Of a DNA stretch of 64,000 bases, positions 18,409 to 28,475 are shown piece after piece. This DNA is from Vaginimicrobium propionicum. Lineage in GTDB: Bacteria > Actinomycetota > Actinomycetes > Propionibacteriales > Propionibacteriaceae. The notes under the pieces were generated by a model. The model saw nothing but the letters and a program-made list of their open reading frames with translations, made no database searches and was not told the DNA's origin. The stretch is from the NCBI RefSeq assembly GCF_900155645.1, contig NZ_LT706985.1, forward strand, positions 496,001 to 560,000, in the 5' to 3' direction. A program made the position numbers and the translations under genes. The first letter of the stretch is position 1; each line of letters starts with the position of its first letter.

Positions 18409-21400
18409 TCATAGAAGACTCCTAAGCGCCTGAAGTGCGACACTAACCCTTGCCAGATCAACTGGCCCAGAAATTGATTGTGTAATTTGAGCCAGGATGT
18501 GTTCACGTCTAAGTTGGTCATTCCACCAATTTTCTACTCCACCGGCAGCCAACGCTTTCTTCGTCAGCTGTTCTTGAAGATTCCACAGTTCGTTGCGCAT
18601 GGAGGCTCTAGCCATAATTTCCCAGCGGGTTGCTTGACCAAGATTTTCTGAAAATTTCATCACTAAATCTGCACCGCAAATCTCACGAACCGAAAAATAG
18701 GTTTTGGCTACGGTTTTTAATGGATAATTGGATGCATTCGCTAAGTGAACAATAGGCAGAGCCATCTGCGCCCATCGACAATCCGCCAATCTGTCAGCCA
18801 AAGATTTTGCAAGTCCTCCCGCTACCAGTGAATCACGTAATTCGTGCCATTGATTTCTGCCTGCCGGTGTTAATAGCTCAGCTAAATTAGCAATAACCTT
18901 AAAAACACTTGAACCGTAGATAGTGATCGATTCTGCGATGTTGACCCCCAAGCGCATTTCTTGCAATACCCATCGGGTAGCTCGCTCAACCATTTTACGA
19001 AGCCGCAGACGCTGAGCATTCTTCAAATTAGCGCTGCCCGCTGAGCGTCTCAAAGCAATCTCGATATCTGCCACGGCCAACAAATTCCTAGCGAGTAATT
19101 GGGCGCGAATCACTTCTGCGATGCTGGCGCCAGTTTCTTCGGCTAGCCGGTGAGCTGCCGTAAGTCCTTGGCTATCGACGAAACGGTTGGCTGCCACGGT
19201 AGCAATAATCTCTCGAGCTAGCGGATGAGTAATCATCAAGTCTTCAACCTTAGCCAGCGGATTCGGGAAATAACTTATTAAGCGGGCAGCGATATACGGG
19301 TCTTCTGGCAGATCAGAAGCTAATATTTCGGTTTGTAAGCGGTTCTTTACTAACGCCAATAACTTAGCTATCTCTGGGGCTGTAAGCCCGCGCCCGGCTG
19401 CCGTCAACACACCCATCGCCTCGCTGGTTGGCAATTCTTCCTGCTGGCGATCTACTCCTAACCAGACCATTAATTCTTCGTAAGCTGCGTTTCGAGTTGC
19501 TGCCCGTATTAAGGCGGCAGCCACGGCTTCATTTTCGGCTACGCAATGATCTAAAGCAGCCCGCTTTACTTGGGGCCAACAAGCAGCAAAAAGTTCTTGA
19601 CTTTCTTCAATAGTTAAACGTCGAGCAGCTAATGCTTGGTCGATTAAGATTTTTATATTCACTTCATAGTCAGAAATATCTACAGCTGCTGAACAATCCA
19701 AAAAATCTGCATTTATTCGGCCACCAGCGCGAGCATACTCAACCCGGCCATTCATGGTTACACCAAGTTTTGCGCCTTCCACAAGACACTTAGCGCGAAC
19801 GTCTTTACCGTTAACCCGTACTGAATCATTTGCTTTATCGCCAACGGCATCATTGGATTGTGTGCTGGCTTTAATGAAAGTGCCAATACCACTATCCCAA
19901 ATCATGTCTACCGGGGCTTTAAGAATGGCCGAGACTAGATCATCGCTGCTAAGTTCACCTTGAGCAGAAATATTGAGCACTTTGCAGGCTTCTGCTGAGA
20001 TGCTAATGGCCTTTGCTGCTCGATCATAAACACCACCACCTGCAGAAATAATGTCTTGTCGATAATCCTGCCAACTTGATTTGGCTAATTGCGAGACTCG
20101 ACAGCGTTCTTGCCAGCTAGCCAGTGGATCTGGATTAGGGTCAATGAAGACATAATTATCATCGAAGGCGGCTACCAGTCGGATCTTCTTGGAGAAGAGC
20201 ATCGCGGAACTAAAAAGTTCGTCACCGATATCCCCTATACCGACAACAGAAAATTCATCTTCTTCACCCATTCCTAATTCGCTTAAGTGACGCTTCCCCG
20301 ATACCCACGAACCTAGTGCCGTTATCTTGGAATGCTGTTGGTTAAAACTTCCTTCGCCGCCAGAACAGAAAACATCACCATGCCAAAAATTTTTCTTCTT
20401 AGCCAATTGCTTAGCGATTGGGGTGAAACTGCTAGTTCCCTTATCGGCCGTTAAGACCAGGTAGGGGCTAGGAGAGTCATAGCAGACAATGTCTTGGGGA
20501 TAAACGTTTTCACCTGAGTCGACATTATCGGTTAATGAAAGCAGAGCGTTGACGAATAATTCATAGCAGGCTTGACCCTCACGTTGCTTTTCGTCGCCGG
20601 TTAAGGCGGCCTGTCGATAAGAATAAAACCCTCCGCCAGCACCCGATGGGACAATCAACGCGTTTTCTATCTTCTGACGTTTGGCTAAACCTAGAATTTC
20701 AGCACGGTAATCCTCAGCACGATCACTCCAGATCAGTCCACCGCGCGCAATCTGTCCGAAGCTTAAGAAACACCCTTCTAGGCGAGGAGAATATACAAAG
20801 ATTTCTGTTACCGGACGCGGGCTAGCCAACATAGATAATTTGGCTGAAGAAAGTTTGAAGGCCAACGCGTCTTGGTCACTATTGCGAGCAAAAAAATTGG
20901 TGCGCACCATGGCGTTAAGAACTTCTAAATACTGGGTGAAAATCCGGTCTTCGTCAAGCGTGCGAACATCAGCAATCGCTTCTGATATTTCTGCCTCAAG
21001 GATCGCCAACTTTTCTTGACACTTTTTTCTGTTTGGAGAAAATTTCTGGTGAAAATATTCAATTAATTTAATGCAAATACCAGGATAAGCAACTAGAGCA
21101 TCACTTATATACGCTTGCGAATATTGGCTGCCAGCCTGACGCAAATAACGTCCAATGGCTCTGAGAACTCCAACTTCACGCCAGTCAAGACTGGTTAACG
21201 TAATTAGGTGATTGAGTTCGCTAGCCTCTGTTGCTCCTGAATAGCTAGCCTCAAAGGCTTCGATAAATCGCTGCCTACCTTCAAAAGCCCAGTCATCGAC
21301 ATCAGAAATGATGTCTGGCAGGCGCAATCCAAAATCATAAACAATAGCTGGCTTGTTGCGTAGCGTTAATTCATAAGGACGTTCATCAGCAACTCTCACT

Positions 21401-23118
21401 CCAAGACTAAGAAGGTGTGGCATGACCTGGGACAGAGACATTTCGGAAGCAACTCGAAAAATTTTAAGCCGAAAGTCGACCCCATCTTCGGGAGGTGTCG
21501 GGCGGTAGATGCGAAGACCCATATCGCTGGGATTAGAAACATTGTTTAATGCCATCAAGTCGTCGATGGCTTCGATCGGTGTGTATTCTTCACGATAGCC
21601 TTCTGAGAAAACAATGCCACGTTTAGCTGAATCGATGCGGTCAGCGACTTCAGCGAACCTGTCTGACCAGCTTCTAGTCGCTTCGGTAATTGAATTGCGT
21701 AATCTTTTCGGGTCAATACTAGGTAAAACCTGTCCCAGATCAGCACGAACGGTTAAATAGACCCTTGCCAACACGGATTCAGAAACATAGAGACTCCATT
21801 CGACTTTAGTGGCTCCGGTAGCCGCTTTTAGAACCTTAATCATCGTTTCACGAACGGTAGTGTTATAGCGGTCGCGGGGAAAATAGATTAGGGCACTGAG
21901 CATGCTACCCCACCTACCTCGGCGGACGTAGGTACGCACTTCACGACGTTCTTCAACATTGATGACCTGAGCCAAAATGGGCGCTAGTTCTTCAGCACTG
22001 CCTTGAAACATTTCTTCACGTGGGAAAGATTCAAGGGCAGCATTTAGTGCTTGACCGCCGTGAGAATCTGGTTCATAGCCCACCAAAGCCATAATTTCTT
22101 TAGCTCGTTTAGCCAAGACTGGAATATGAAAAACTGATTCCGCATATGCGGTGGAAGTAAATAACCCTAAATAGCGATCCTCTCCCTTTATGCGTCCATT
22201 TTCGTCAAAAAGTCGAACCCCAATGTAATCCAGATATGCAGATTGTTTAATTCGTGAACGCTGCGAATCTTTAGTTATGATCAACTCTTCGTTATCATCT
22301 TCACTAAAAACGGTGGCATGAAATCTGGTGGTGGCACGTTCATCGTCAGCCAAAATACCGAGGCCAGTGCCAGTAGCAATGAATCTGCCCTGATCATTAA
22401 TGTCATACCGACGCTGACCTATAGCAATGAAATGACTATCATCAGCCAACCACACCAACATTTGGGCACTAACGCGGTCTTTCATCATTCCAGCTCTGGC
22501 TAGCATGGCTTGGCTCATAGCCCGAGTATCAGAACTTGCGATAGCCAAATCAGCAAGTGCTAATTTCATTTCATTTTTCAGCTTTGCTGCACACTGACTG
22601 ATTGGCTGACCGAGTGGAGCTCTCAGCTCAAGCCACACCCAAGACTCTCTAATCGCGTCGCCATGTTGAAGACCCAATTCAATGAGACGACCAGAATCTT
22701 GGCGCTTAACCAAGAATTGGGGGTGAGCTAACTCATATACCGTCCACCCCAAGTCATTTGCCACTTGAAGAAGTGAATCGACGATATATCGCCGATCATC
22801 GGTTACCACCTGCACCACAACATGACCTGACATATCCCAGTCTGTTTGACCCGGCTCTAAGACATCAATCAACGTTTCACCGATCTGGCGGTTTAGTGCT
22901 AGCTGCACATGAGAGCGCAATGCACTCGCCAATTGATCGGCTTGTCTGGATAGCAGCGACGAGCCTGCCTCGTGACGGAAATAGTGGTTTAGGAACGCTC
23001 TAGCTTGTTCTTTCGAATCAAACTCTGCCCCTTGTTCGAACCAGGCGTCTACTACCTGCGTCAAAAATTCGGCCGCGATACCAGTTTTCGGGTCTGGCAA
23101 CATCTGAGGATTAACCAA
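18409..23118 (-). CDS. gdh: NAD-specific glutamate dehydrogenase, large GDH-180 type
   Basis: 1569 residues, the size of the ~180 kDa NAD-GDH first described in Streptomyces and present in mycobacteria and pseudomonads. It deaminates glutamate to 2-oxoglutarate and ammonia. A long regulatory N-terminal half is followed by the catalytic core: ARGGLIWSDRAEDYRAEILGL region, PSGAGGGFY, DIVCYDSPSPYLVLTADKGT region, FWHGDVFCSGGEGSFN and the nucleotide-binding VVGIGDIGDELFSSAM. The best start is the TTG at 23118, six bases behind AAGGAG; an ATG five codons in is the alternative. It stands alone, divergent from DUF2505. Mycobacterial Gdh of this type is controlled by phospho-GarA; no garA is visible here. 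Confidence 0.92.
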   Translation of the reverse strand: MVNPQMLPDPKTGIAAEFLTQVVDAWFEQGAEFDSKEQARAFLNHYFRHEAGSSLLSRQADQLASALRSHVQLALNRQIGETLIDVLEPGQTDWDMSGHVVVQVVTDDRRYIVDSLLQVANDLGWTVYELAHPQFLVKRQDSGRLIELGLQHGDAIRESWVWLELRAPLGQPISQCAAKLKNEMKLALADLAIASSDTRAMSQAMLARAGMMKDRVSAQMLVWLADDSHFIAIGQRRYDINDQGRFIATGTGLGILADDERATTRFHATVFSEDDNEELIITKDSQRSRIKQSAYLDYIGVRLFDENGRIKGEDRYLGLFTSTAYAESVFHIPVLAKRAKEIMALVGYEPDSHGGQALNAALESFPREEMFQGSAEELAPILAQVINVEERREVRTYVRRGRWGSMLSALIYFPRDRYNTTVRETMIKVLKAATGATKVEWSLYVSESVLARVYLTVRADLGQVLPSIDPKRLRNSITEATRSWSDRFAEVADRIDSAKRGIVFSEGYREEYTPIEAIDDLMALNNVSNPSDMGLRIYRPTPPEDGVDFRLKIFRVASEMSLSQVMPHLLSLGVRVADERPYELTLRNKPAIVYDFGLRLPDIISDVDDWAFEGRQRFIEAFEASYSGATEASELNHLITLTSLDWREVGVLRAIGRYLRQAGSQYSQAYISDALVAYPGICIKLIEYFHQKFSPNRKKCQEKLAILEAEISEAIADVRTLDEDRIFTQYLEVLNAMVRTNFFARNSDQDALAFKLSSAKLSMLASPRPVTEIFVYSPRLEGCFLSFGQIARGGLIWSDRAEDYRAEILGLAKRQKIENALIVPSGAGGGFYSYRQAALTGDEKQREGQACYELFVNALLSLTDNVDSGENVYPQDIVCYDSPSPYLVLTADKGTSSFTPIAKQLAKKKNFWHGDVFCSGGEGSFNQQHSKITALGSWVSGKRHLSELGMGEEDEFSVVGIGDIGDELFSSAMLFSKKIRLVAAFDDNYVFIDPNPDPLASWQERCRVSQLAKSSWQDYRQDIISAGGGVYDRAAKAISISAEACKVLNISAQGELSSDDLVSAILKAPVDMIWDSGIGTFIKASTQSNDAVGDKANDSVRVNGKDVRAKCLVEGAKLGVTMNGRVEYARAGGRINADFLDCSAAVDISDYEVNIKILIDQALAARRLTIEESQELFAACWPQVKRAALDHCVAENEAVAAALIRAATRNAAYEELMVWLGVDRQQEELPTSEAMGVLTAAGRGLTAPEIAKLLALVKNRLQTEILASDLPEDPYIAARLISYFPNPLAKVEDLMITHPLAREIIATVAANRFVDSQGLTAAHRLAEETGASIAEVIRAQLLARNLLAVADIEIALRRSAGSANLKNAQRLRLRKMVERATRWVLQEMRLGVNIAESITIYGSSVFKVIANLAELLTPAGRNQWHELRDSLVAGGLAKSLADRLADCRWAQMALPIVHLANASNYPLKTVAKTYFSVREICGADLVMKFSENLGQATRWEIMARASMRNELWNLQEQLTKKALAAGGVENWWNDQLRREHILAQITQSISGPVDLARVSVALQALRSLL

Positions 23119-23179
23119 GGTTGACTCCTTAACAACAGCTATGAGCTTACTTGGTAGCTGAATAAGGCATTATGTAGTT

Positions 23180-23647
23180 ATGCACATTTCAACTCGACAA
23201 GAGTATGCTGGCGATCCGAAAACCGTTTTCGACATGCTAACTAATAGGAATTTCTTAACCGAGGTGGCCAAACGGGTCGGCGCCGAAGAATATTCAGTCG
23301 AAGCTGGTGATAATGAAACAAAACTGCATGCAGAAATTCCCTCACCTAGTCAAGTACGCAGTTTTGTTGGCGACACGTTGAATTTGAGATTTTTTGCGCG
23401 CTGGACAGAGCTAAATGACGGTAAAGCCACAGCAGCCCTTAAAGCAACAGTGGATAAAATGCCCGCCTCATATAGTGGGGAAATCACACTATATGGCGAA
23501 GAAGACAAGACAGTCCTCAATTACGAAGCTGACTTCGATATTCACATCCCGCTAATCGGTAGCAGACTCGAAAAAGCTGCTGCGCCAAATGCTGTGAAAG
23601 TTCTGGACGTTTTCCAGCAAGTAGGCGACGAGTGGTTAGCTGATTAA
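23180..23647 (+). CDS. DUF2505 family protein (START-like fold)
   Basis: 155 residues, recognisable as the actinobacterial DUF2505 family, which adopts a START/SRPBCC-like ligand-binding fold. The N-terminus HISTRQEYAGDPKTVFDML and the conserved tail with IPLIGSRLEKAAAPN are typical. No signal peptide or membrane segment is visible, so it should be cytoplasmic. Function and ligand are unknown. Its stop TAA overlaps the stop of the convergent DUF6912 gene (TTAA). Confidence 0.83.
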   Translation: MHISTRQEYAGDPKTVFDMLTNRNFLTEVAKRVGAEEYSVEAGDNETKLHAEIPSPSQVRSFVGDTLNLRFFARWTELNDGKATAALKATVDKMPASYSGEITLYGEEDKTVLNYEADFDIHIPLIGSRLEKAAAPNAVKVLDVFQQVGDEWLAD

Positions 23648-24078
23648 GCCTCACTGATATCATGCCAACTCAAATCATGTTCGTTCATAAAATCGTTGGC
23701 AGCTAGCCAAGCTTCATCAATATTTTTGCCACGCAGACTTTCTACCAATTCTCTTGGTGCCGGTTCATCATCGCTAAACCAAGCCATAACTTTGTCAGCA
23801 GGTATCGTTTTAACTTCTACTCCCCCGTTCCCGGCTTCTAGCTGGCTGGGTTGTGCACTAACATCAACCACTAAAACGAAACGAGCACCGAAGGTGGCTA
23901 GCGCAAAAACGCTAGCCACCTGGAGGGCAGCAAAATCTGCTTCTTCATCGCTGTCTAGCGATATATCGAAAGTTTCACGAAGCGCCTTATTAGGGCTAAA
24001 AGCCTGCAGCGGACCGGCTAGATCTTGTCCTTTAGCTATCGCCTTTAGTTGGGCTGGGGTCGCGGGTAGAAAAATCAT
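23644..24078 (-). CDS. DUF6912-like small protein downstream of secA
   Basis: About 144 residues from the ATG at 24078, giving MIFLPATPAQLKAIAKG as N-terminus, the way DUF6912-type actinobacterial proteins begin. DEEADFAALQVAS and a C-terminal region around EAWLAANDF also fit. The open frame continues upstream into secA, but an ATG 4 bases after the secA stop is the more reasonable start, so the two genes are probably co-transcribed. No catalytic motif is evident. Function unknown. Confidence 0.68.
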   Translation of the reverse strand: MIFLPATPAQLKAIAKGQDLAGPLQAFSPNKALRETFDISLDSDEEADFAALQVASVFALATFGARFVLVVDVSAQPSQLEAGNGGVEVKTIPADKVMAWFSDDEPAPRELVESLRGKNIDEAWLAANDFMNEHDLSWHDISEA

Positions 24079-24082
24079 TTCA

Positions 24083-26929
24083 CTATTTATTCTGCTGGTA
24101 GTGGCAGTATTTATATTTCTTCCCAGACCCGCAAGGGCAAGGCTCATTGCGTTTCACTTTTGCCCACTCGTCCTTAGTCACTTGGCGGGCACTGGTTTCA
24201 GCGCTCCCGTCCTCTGACGGCGCGGAATAACTATATTGCTCGCTCTTGCGAGGTTCAGTTAGGTTTGGCCGCTTGTTGTTGGCTTTTCGATCAGGCTTTT
24301 TATTCTCTGCTGAAGAATTATCTTCCCCAGGCTGGCCAGGAGTCTCATCCAGATTATCGGGTTCAACTTCTCCGAGATCTTCAAGCTGTGTTGCCATTTC
24401 TTCTTCGGCGTTGAGGTGATTCAACGTGTAGTTGTTGTTAAATAACAGCCGCACTACCTCTTCAACGAAACCGGCCTGCATCTGATCAAACATCTGGGCG
24501 CCTTCACGCTGATATTCAACCAGCGGATCACGTTGAGCCATAGCTCGCAACCCGATACCTTCACGCAGATAGTCCATCTCATATAGATGTTCTCGCCATT
24601 TGTGGTCTAAAACGCTCAACCATACTTGACGTTCCAGCTCTCGCATGGTCGGAACAGATATTTCCTCATCATCTTCATCGCTAACAGTGGTTTGTCCAAG
24701 AGCTGTTTCTAGGCGATCGTAGGCTTCCACTGCATCTTTGACGAATGCGTCAGCGAAATCCTCAACCTCTTCCACATCTTCAAAATCGGACTGCTTCAAT
24801 GACACCGGGTAAACCTGGCTCATGACTTGCCATAAACCATCAAGGTTCCAGGTTTCGCTAAATCCGGTTAGATAGTTGCGCACCCCATCACCGACAACGC
24901 GCTCAACGTAGCTAAGCATGATGTCTTTGATGTTTTCACCCTTAAGAACTTTCTCGCGATCACCATAAATGGCATGCCGCTGACGGTTCATTACATCATC
25001 GTACTTAAGCACATTCTTTCGAATCTCGAAGTTCTGAGCTTCCATCTGTTTTTGCGCGGACTCAATCGACTTAGAGATCATCTTCATTTCGATTGGTTCA
25101 TCATCAGGCACATTTAGCCTCACCAGCGCCGATTGAACAACCTCTGGACGGAATAAACGCAGCAGGTCATCTTCTAAGCTCAAATAAAAACGGGATTCCC
25201 CTGGGTCACCTTGACGTCCGGAACGACCACGTAACTGGTTGTCGATGCGCCGCGATTCGTGACGCTCAGAGCCAACCACATATAGACCACCTAAATCGGT
25301 GACCTCATCGTGTTCATCTTGCACTTGTTTCTCGAAAATCGGCAGCAGCCTGGCCATTTCCTTTTCATATTCTTCGGCATCTTCGACCGGGTCGATCTCG
25401 CGTTCTTTAAGATCCTGGGTGGCCATAAATTCTGGGTTTCCGCCGAGCATAATGTCAGTGCCACGACCAGCCATATTCGTTGCCACAGTAACGGCACCTT
25501 TTCGTCCAGCCTCGGCAACAACAGTTGCTTCTCGCTCATGTTGTTTAGCGTTTAGCACTTGGTGTGGGATGCCGGCCTTTTTCAAGCGTCGAGAAAGCTC
25601 CTCCGATTTCTCAACGGAAGCCGTACCCAATAACACTGGCTGGCCGTTTTCATGACGTTCGGCTACATCGCGGACGATAGCATCAAACTTTGCATCTTCA
25701 GTACGGTAAATCTGGTCATTCTTATCTTCCCGAATCATTGGCACGTTCGTTGGAATGACAATAACGCCTAGCCCATAAATCTTTTGGAACTCAGATTCTT
25801 CAGTTTTTGCGGTACCAGTCATACCCGCTAGCTTGCGATACATCCGGAAATAATTCTGCAAGGTAATCGTGGCTAAAGTCTGATATTCGTCCTTTACCTC
25901 GACGCCCTCTTTTGACTCTAGGGCTTGATGCAAGCCCTCATTGTAGCGACGGCCAACCAGCGTTCTACCAGTGTGTTCGTCAACGATTAAGACTTCGCCA
26001 TTGGCTACCACATAGTCTTTATCATGGTGGAAAAGCTCTTTTGCGCGAATCGCGTTATTCAAGTAACCAATTAGTGGGGTGTTAGCCGACTCATAAAGGT
26101 TACTAATACCCAAAGTGTCTTCGGTTTTCTCGATACCGGAGGCCAAAATCGCTACGGTACGTTTCTTCTCGTCAACCTCATAGTCCTCATCACGCACCAG
26201 ACGCTGAGCAAGCCTAGAGAAAACGGGATACCACTGCTTATTTTCCGTTGCTGGCCCAGAAATAATGAGCGGAGTTCGAGCTTCGTCAACCAGAATCGAG
26301 TCAACCTCGTCGACGATGGCGAAATTGTGGCCACGTTGAACTTGGTCAGCGACACTCATCGCCATATTGTCGCGTAAATAATCGAAACCGAACTCATTGT
26401 TTGTTCCGTAGGTGATGTCGGCGTTATAGGCTTTTCTGCGTTCGGCAGGTGTCATTTGGGACAGGATGACGCCAACGTCGAGACCTAAAAAGTGGTGGAC
26501 ACGACCCATCTGTTCGGACTGGAACTCGGCCAAATAATCGTTAACGGTAACAACGTGTACACCCTTGCCTTCTAGAGCATTCAAGTAGCTAGGCATTAAA
26601 GCGACGATAGTTTTGCCTTCACCAGTCTTCATCTCGGCAATATTGCATTGATGCAGCGCCGCCCCACCCATCATCTGAACGTCGAAAGGTCTCTTACCTA
26701 AAACACGCTTAGACGCTTCACGAACTGTAGCAAAAGCTTCCGGCAAGATGTCATCAAGCGTTGCCCCGTTTTCAAGACGTTGTCTGAAGCTTGCTGTTTG
26801 TCCTTTAAGTTCCTCATCATCCATATTGACGAAATCGTCTTCGATGAGTGATACCTGGTCAGCGATTTTCTCAAGTTTCTTGAGGGTTTTGCCTTCGCCG
26901 ATGCTAAGTAGGCGATCTATAAAGCTCAC
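24083..26929 (-). CDS. secA: SecA preprotein translocase ATPase
   Basis: Motor ATPase that pushes unfolded secretory proteins through SecYEG. 948 residues, standard for SecA1. Walker A MKTGEGKT (about residue 100), [19 protein letters not shown], the cross-linking domain, [37 protein letters not shown] with [13 protein letters not shown], the helical scaffold, and a C-terminal SEC-C zinc motif [13 protein letters not shown]. It lies downstream of hpf, mirroring mycobacterial secA1. A stem-loop sits between them, so it may be partly uncoupled. Confidence 0.97.
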   Translation of the reverse strand: MSFIDRLLSIGEGKTLKKLEKIADQVSLIEDDFVNMDDEELKGQTASFRQRLENGATLDDILPEAFATVREASKRVLGKRPFDVQMMGGAALHQCNIAEMKTGEGKTIVALMPSYLNALEGKGVHVVTVNDYLAEFQSEQMGRVHHFLGLDVGVILSQMTPAERRKAYNADITYGTNNEFGFDYLRDNMAMSVADQVQRGHNFAIVDEVDSILVDEARTPLIISGPATENKQWYPVFSRLAQRLVRDEDYEVDEKKRTVAILASGIEKTEDTLGISNLYESANTPLIGYLNNAIRAKELFHHDKDYVVANGEVLIVDEHTGRTLVGRRYNEGLHQALESKEGVEVKDEYQTLATITLQNYFRMYRKLAGMTGTAKTEESEFQKIYGLGVIVIPTNVPMIREDKNDQIYRTEDAKFDAIVRDVAERHENGQPVLLGTASVEKSEELSRRLKKAGIPHQVLNAKQHEREATVVAEAGRKGAVTVATNMAGRGTDIMLGGNPEFMATQDLKEREIDPVEDAEEYEKEMARLLPIFEKQVQDEHDEVTDLGGLYVVGSERHESRRIDNQLRGRSGRQGDPGESRFYLSLEDDLLRLFRPEVVQSALVRLNVPDDEPIEMKMISKSIESAQKQMEAQNFEIRKNVLKYDDVMNRQRHAIYGDREKVLKGENIKDIMLSYVERVVGDGVRNYLTGFSETWNLDGLWQVMSQVYPVSLKQSDFEDVEEVEDFADAFVKDAVEAYDRLETALGQTTVSDEDDEEISVPTMRELERQVWLSVLDHKWREHLYEMDYLREGIGLRAMAQRDPLVEYQREGAQMFDQMQAGFVEEVVRLLFNNNYTLNHLNAEEEMATQLEDLGEVEPDNLDETPGQPGEDNSSAENKKPDRKANNKRPNLTEPRKSEQYSYSAPSEDGSAETSARQVTKDEWAKVKRNEPCPCGSGKKYKYCHYQQNK

Positions 26930-26985
26930 GAGTTTTGTCCCTTACTAAATTCTGTTGACTCGCTTAAGTGTAGCTAACAGAAACG

Positions 26986-27013
26986 ACCGGCCAACTCTAT
27001 CGAGGTGGCCGGT
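26986..27013 (-). terminator. Stem-loop between hpf and secA
   Basis: Arms accggcca (26986-26993) and tggccggt (27006-27013) pair perfectly and the inner ctc/gag extends the stem. On the minus strand it is followed by a T-biased stretch (cgtttctgtt). It lies 33 bases past the hpf stop, so it probably ends or attenuates the hpf transcript before secA. Confidence 0.6.
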
Positions 27014-27045
27014 GCGAATCTTCGTTAAAAATATTTGCTGTTTGT

Positions 27046-27666
27046 CTAACCTTCCAGAACGTCTAAGTGGATAACACCGTAGTCATAAGCTTTGCGGCGA
27101 TAAACCACGCTAGGTTTGCCAGAGTCAGCATCGACATATAGGAAAAAATCGTGTCCTACTAATTCCATCTCGTCTAAAGCCTGAGCCAAGGTGAGCGGAC
27201 GCGAAGCATGCAACTTCTCACGCACCACTAGCGGACCGTCGCCGGTAACTTCCAACCCAGCAACATTCTTCTTTTCTGGCTGATTTTTTTCACCGGATAG
27301 ATCGATGGATTCCACATCATCCAATCCAGCACCTAGCCACTTATAGGAACGCAAACCACGATTTCGTTTGCGCCTATCAGCAGCCTTACGTAGCTGCGTA
27401 AGCAATTTATCTTCTGCCCTGTCTAAAGCCGTTCTCTTATCTCCAGCTGTGCCAGTAGCCCTAACTACTGGACCTTTGCCGCGCAGCGTTATTTCACAAC
27501 GAATATCGTCATCTGGTGTTCCCTTCGCAGGGCTAGCTGTAAACTCAACTTCTACACGAATAACACGATCTTTCAACTTGCTAATTGATTCAGTCAATCG
27601 TTGGCTAATCTGCTCTCGCATTTCATCGCTGATGTTGCAGTGGCGTCCGGTGATAGAAACTTCCAT
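27046..27666 (-). CDS. hpf: Long-form ribosome hibernation promoting factor
   Basis: Long HPF of 206 residues: an N-terminal S30AE/RaiA domain (MEVSITGRHCNISDEMRE, RVEVEF, TGTAGDKRTALDRAEDKL) joined by a linker to the C-terminal dimerisation domain (MELVGHDFFLYVDADSG, VVYRRKAYDYGVIHLDV). Long forms dimerise 70S ribosomes into inactive 100S particles in starvation. The start has a strong AAGGAGG site. In mycobacteria the equivalent gene is also next to secA1 and comF. Confidence 0.94.
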   Translation of the reverse strand: MEVSITGRHCNISDEMREQISQRLTESISKLKDRVIRVEVEFTASPAKGTPDDDIRCEITLRGKGPVVRATGTAGDKRTALDRAEDKLLTQLRKAADRRKRNRGLRSYKWLGAGLDDVESIDLSGEKNQPEKKNVAGLEVTGDGPLVVREKLHASRPLTLAQALDEMELVGHDFFLYVDADSGKPSVVYRRKAYDYGVIHLDVLEG

Positions 27667-27734
27667 GACATCCTCCTTGATAGTGGTGTAAACCGCTTAC
27701 TTAAAAAGTTACCCTTTTGTTAACCTTGCCGTCG

Positions 27735-28406
27735 CTAAATCGCTGTAGTCATTAGGGGTTTCTTGATTAGTGGGGTAGCTGCGATGGTCAGGGCACCTAA
27801 ACAGTCAGCCCCGACAGCTAGTAAAGCTCGATTGGCTTCCCTAAGGGTTGCACCGGTGGTGACCACATCATCGAAAATCATTACTTTTCGTCCGCTGGCA
27901 GCCTTTTTTGCTTCCATTGAAAACATTTGACTGGCTAGCCGATCATGTCTATCACGTGTTTTTTGATCACCTACCCTACGCTTGCGAACCAACCATCTTT
28001 TTAGTTCAACTCCTAAGCTGACTGAGATAACCCTCGCCAGACTTAAACAGTGGTCGTAGCCCCGTCGTCTAACAGCGGCACTATCGGATGGTATTGGACA
28101 AAGAACCACACCTGTCGGTATTGAACATCGGTTGACCACTAACTGAGCTAGTGGTTTACATAGCTCCCAAGCCCCACGCTCCTTGTGAGAAAGAATCAAT
28201 CTTGATACTGGCTCAACATAGGCTGAACCAGCCTGAATATTTAGACCAGGTGCGCTAGCCCCCAATGATGGCAGATACCTTTGAACGCTGGGTAGAGCTG
28301 AAATCTTTTCTAAACATTCACTACAGATACCAAGCCCAGGCGCACCGCAGCCGGGACAACTTGCCCCTAAAAATAAGTCTGCTAATGCTGAAATAATCTT
28401 CCGCAT
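27735..28406 (-). CDS. ComF-family phosphoribosyltransferase-like protein
   Basis: 223 residues. N-terminal zinc-binding motif CPGCGAPGLGICSECL is followed by a type I PRTase domain ending in the PRPP-binding motif VMIFDDVVTTGATL. ComF proteins support DNA uptake in competent bacteria, but most actinobacterial members have no demonstrated role. It sits between lpqB and hpf, matching the mycobacterial order. RRRGYDHCLSLARV is the usual conserved middle segment. Confidence 0.85.
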   Translation of the reverse strand: MRKIISALADLFLGASCPGCGAPGLGICSECLEKISALPSVQRYLPSLGASAPGLNIQAGSAYVEPVSRLILSHKERGAWELCKPLAQLVVNRCSIPTGVVLCPIPSDSAAVRRRGYDHCLSLARVISVSLGVELKRWLVRKRRVGDQKTRDRHDRLASQMFSMEAKKAASGRKVMIFDDVVTTGATLREANRALLAVGADCLGALTIAATPLIKKPLMTTAI

Positions 28407-28475
28407 GCAGACACCATGATTAGCGGATAGCCACCACGATCAACGTGACAACTTCGCCGCCAGATAGGACAACAT

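Noticed and set aside
23696-24217. 173-codon open frame on + strand
   Set aside because: Antisense to the DUF6912 gene and secA 3' end; the conserved minus-strand proteins explain this DNA.
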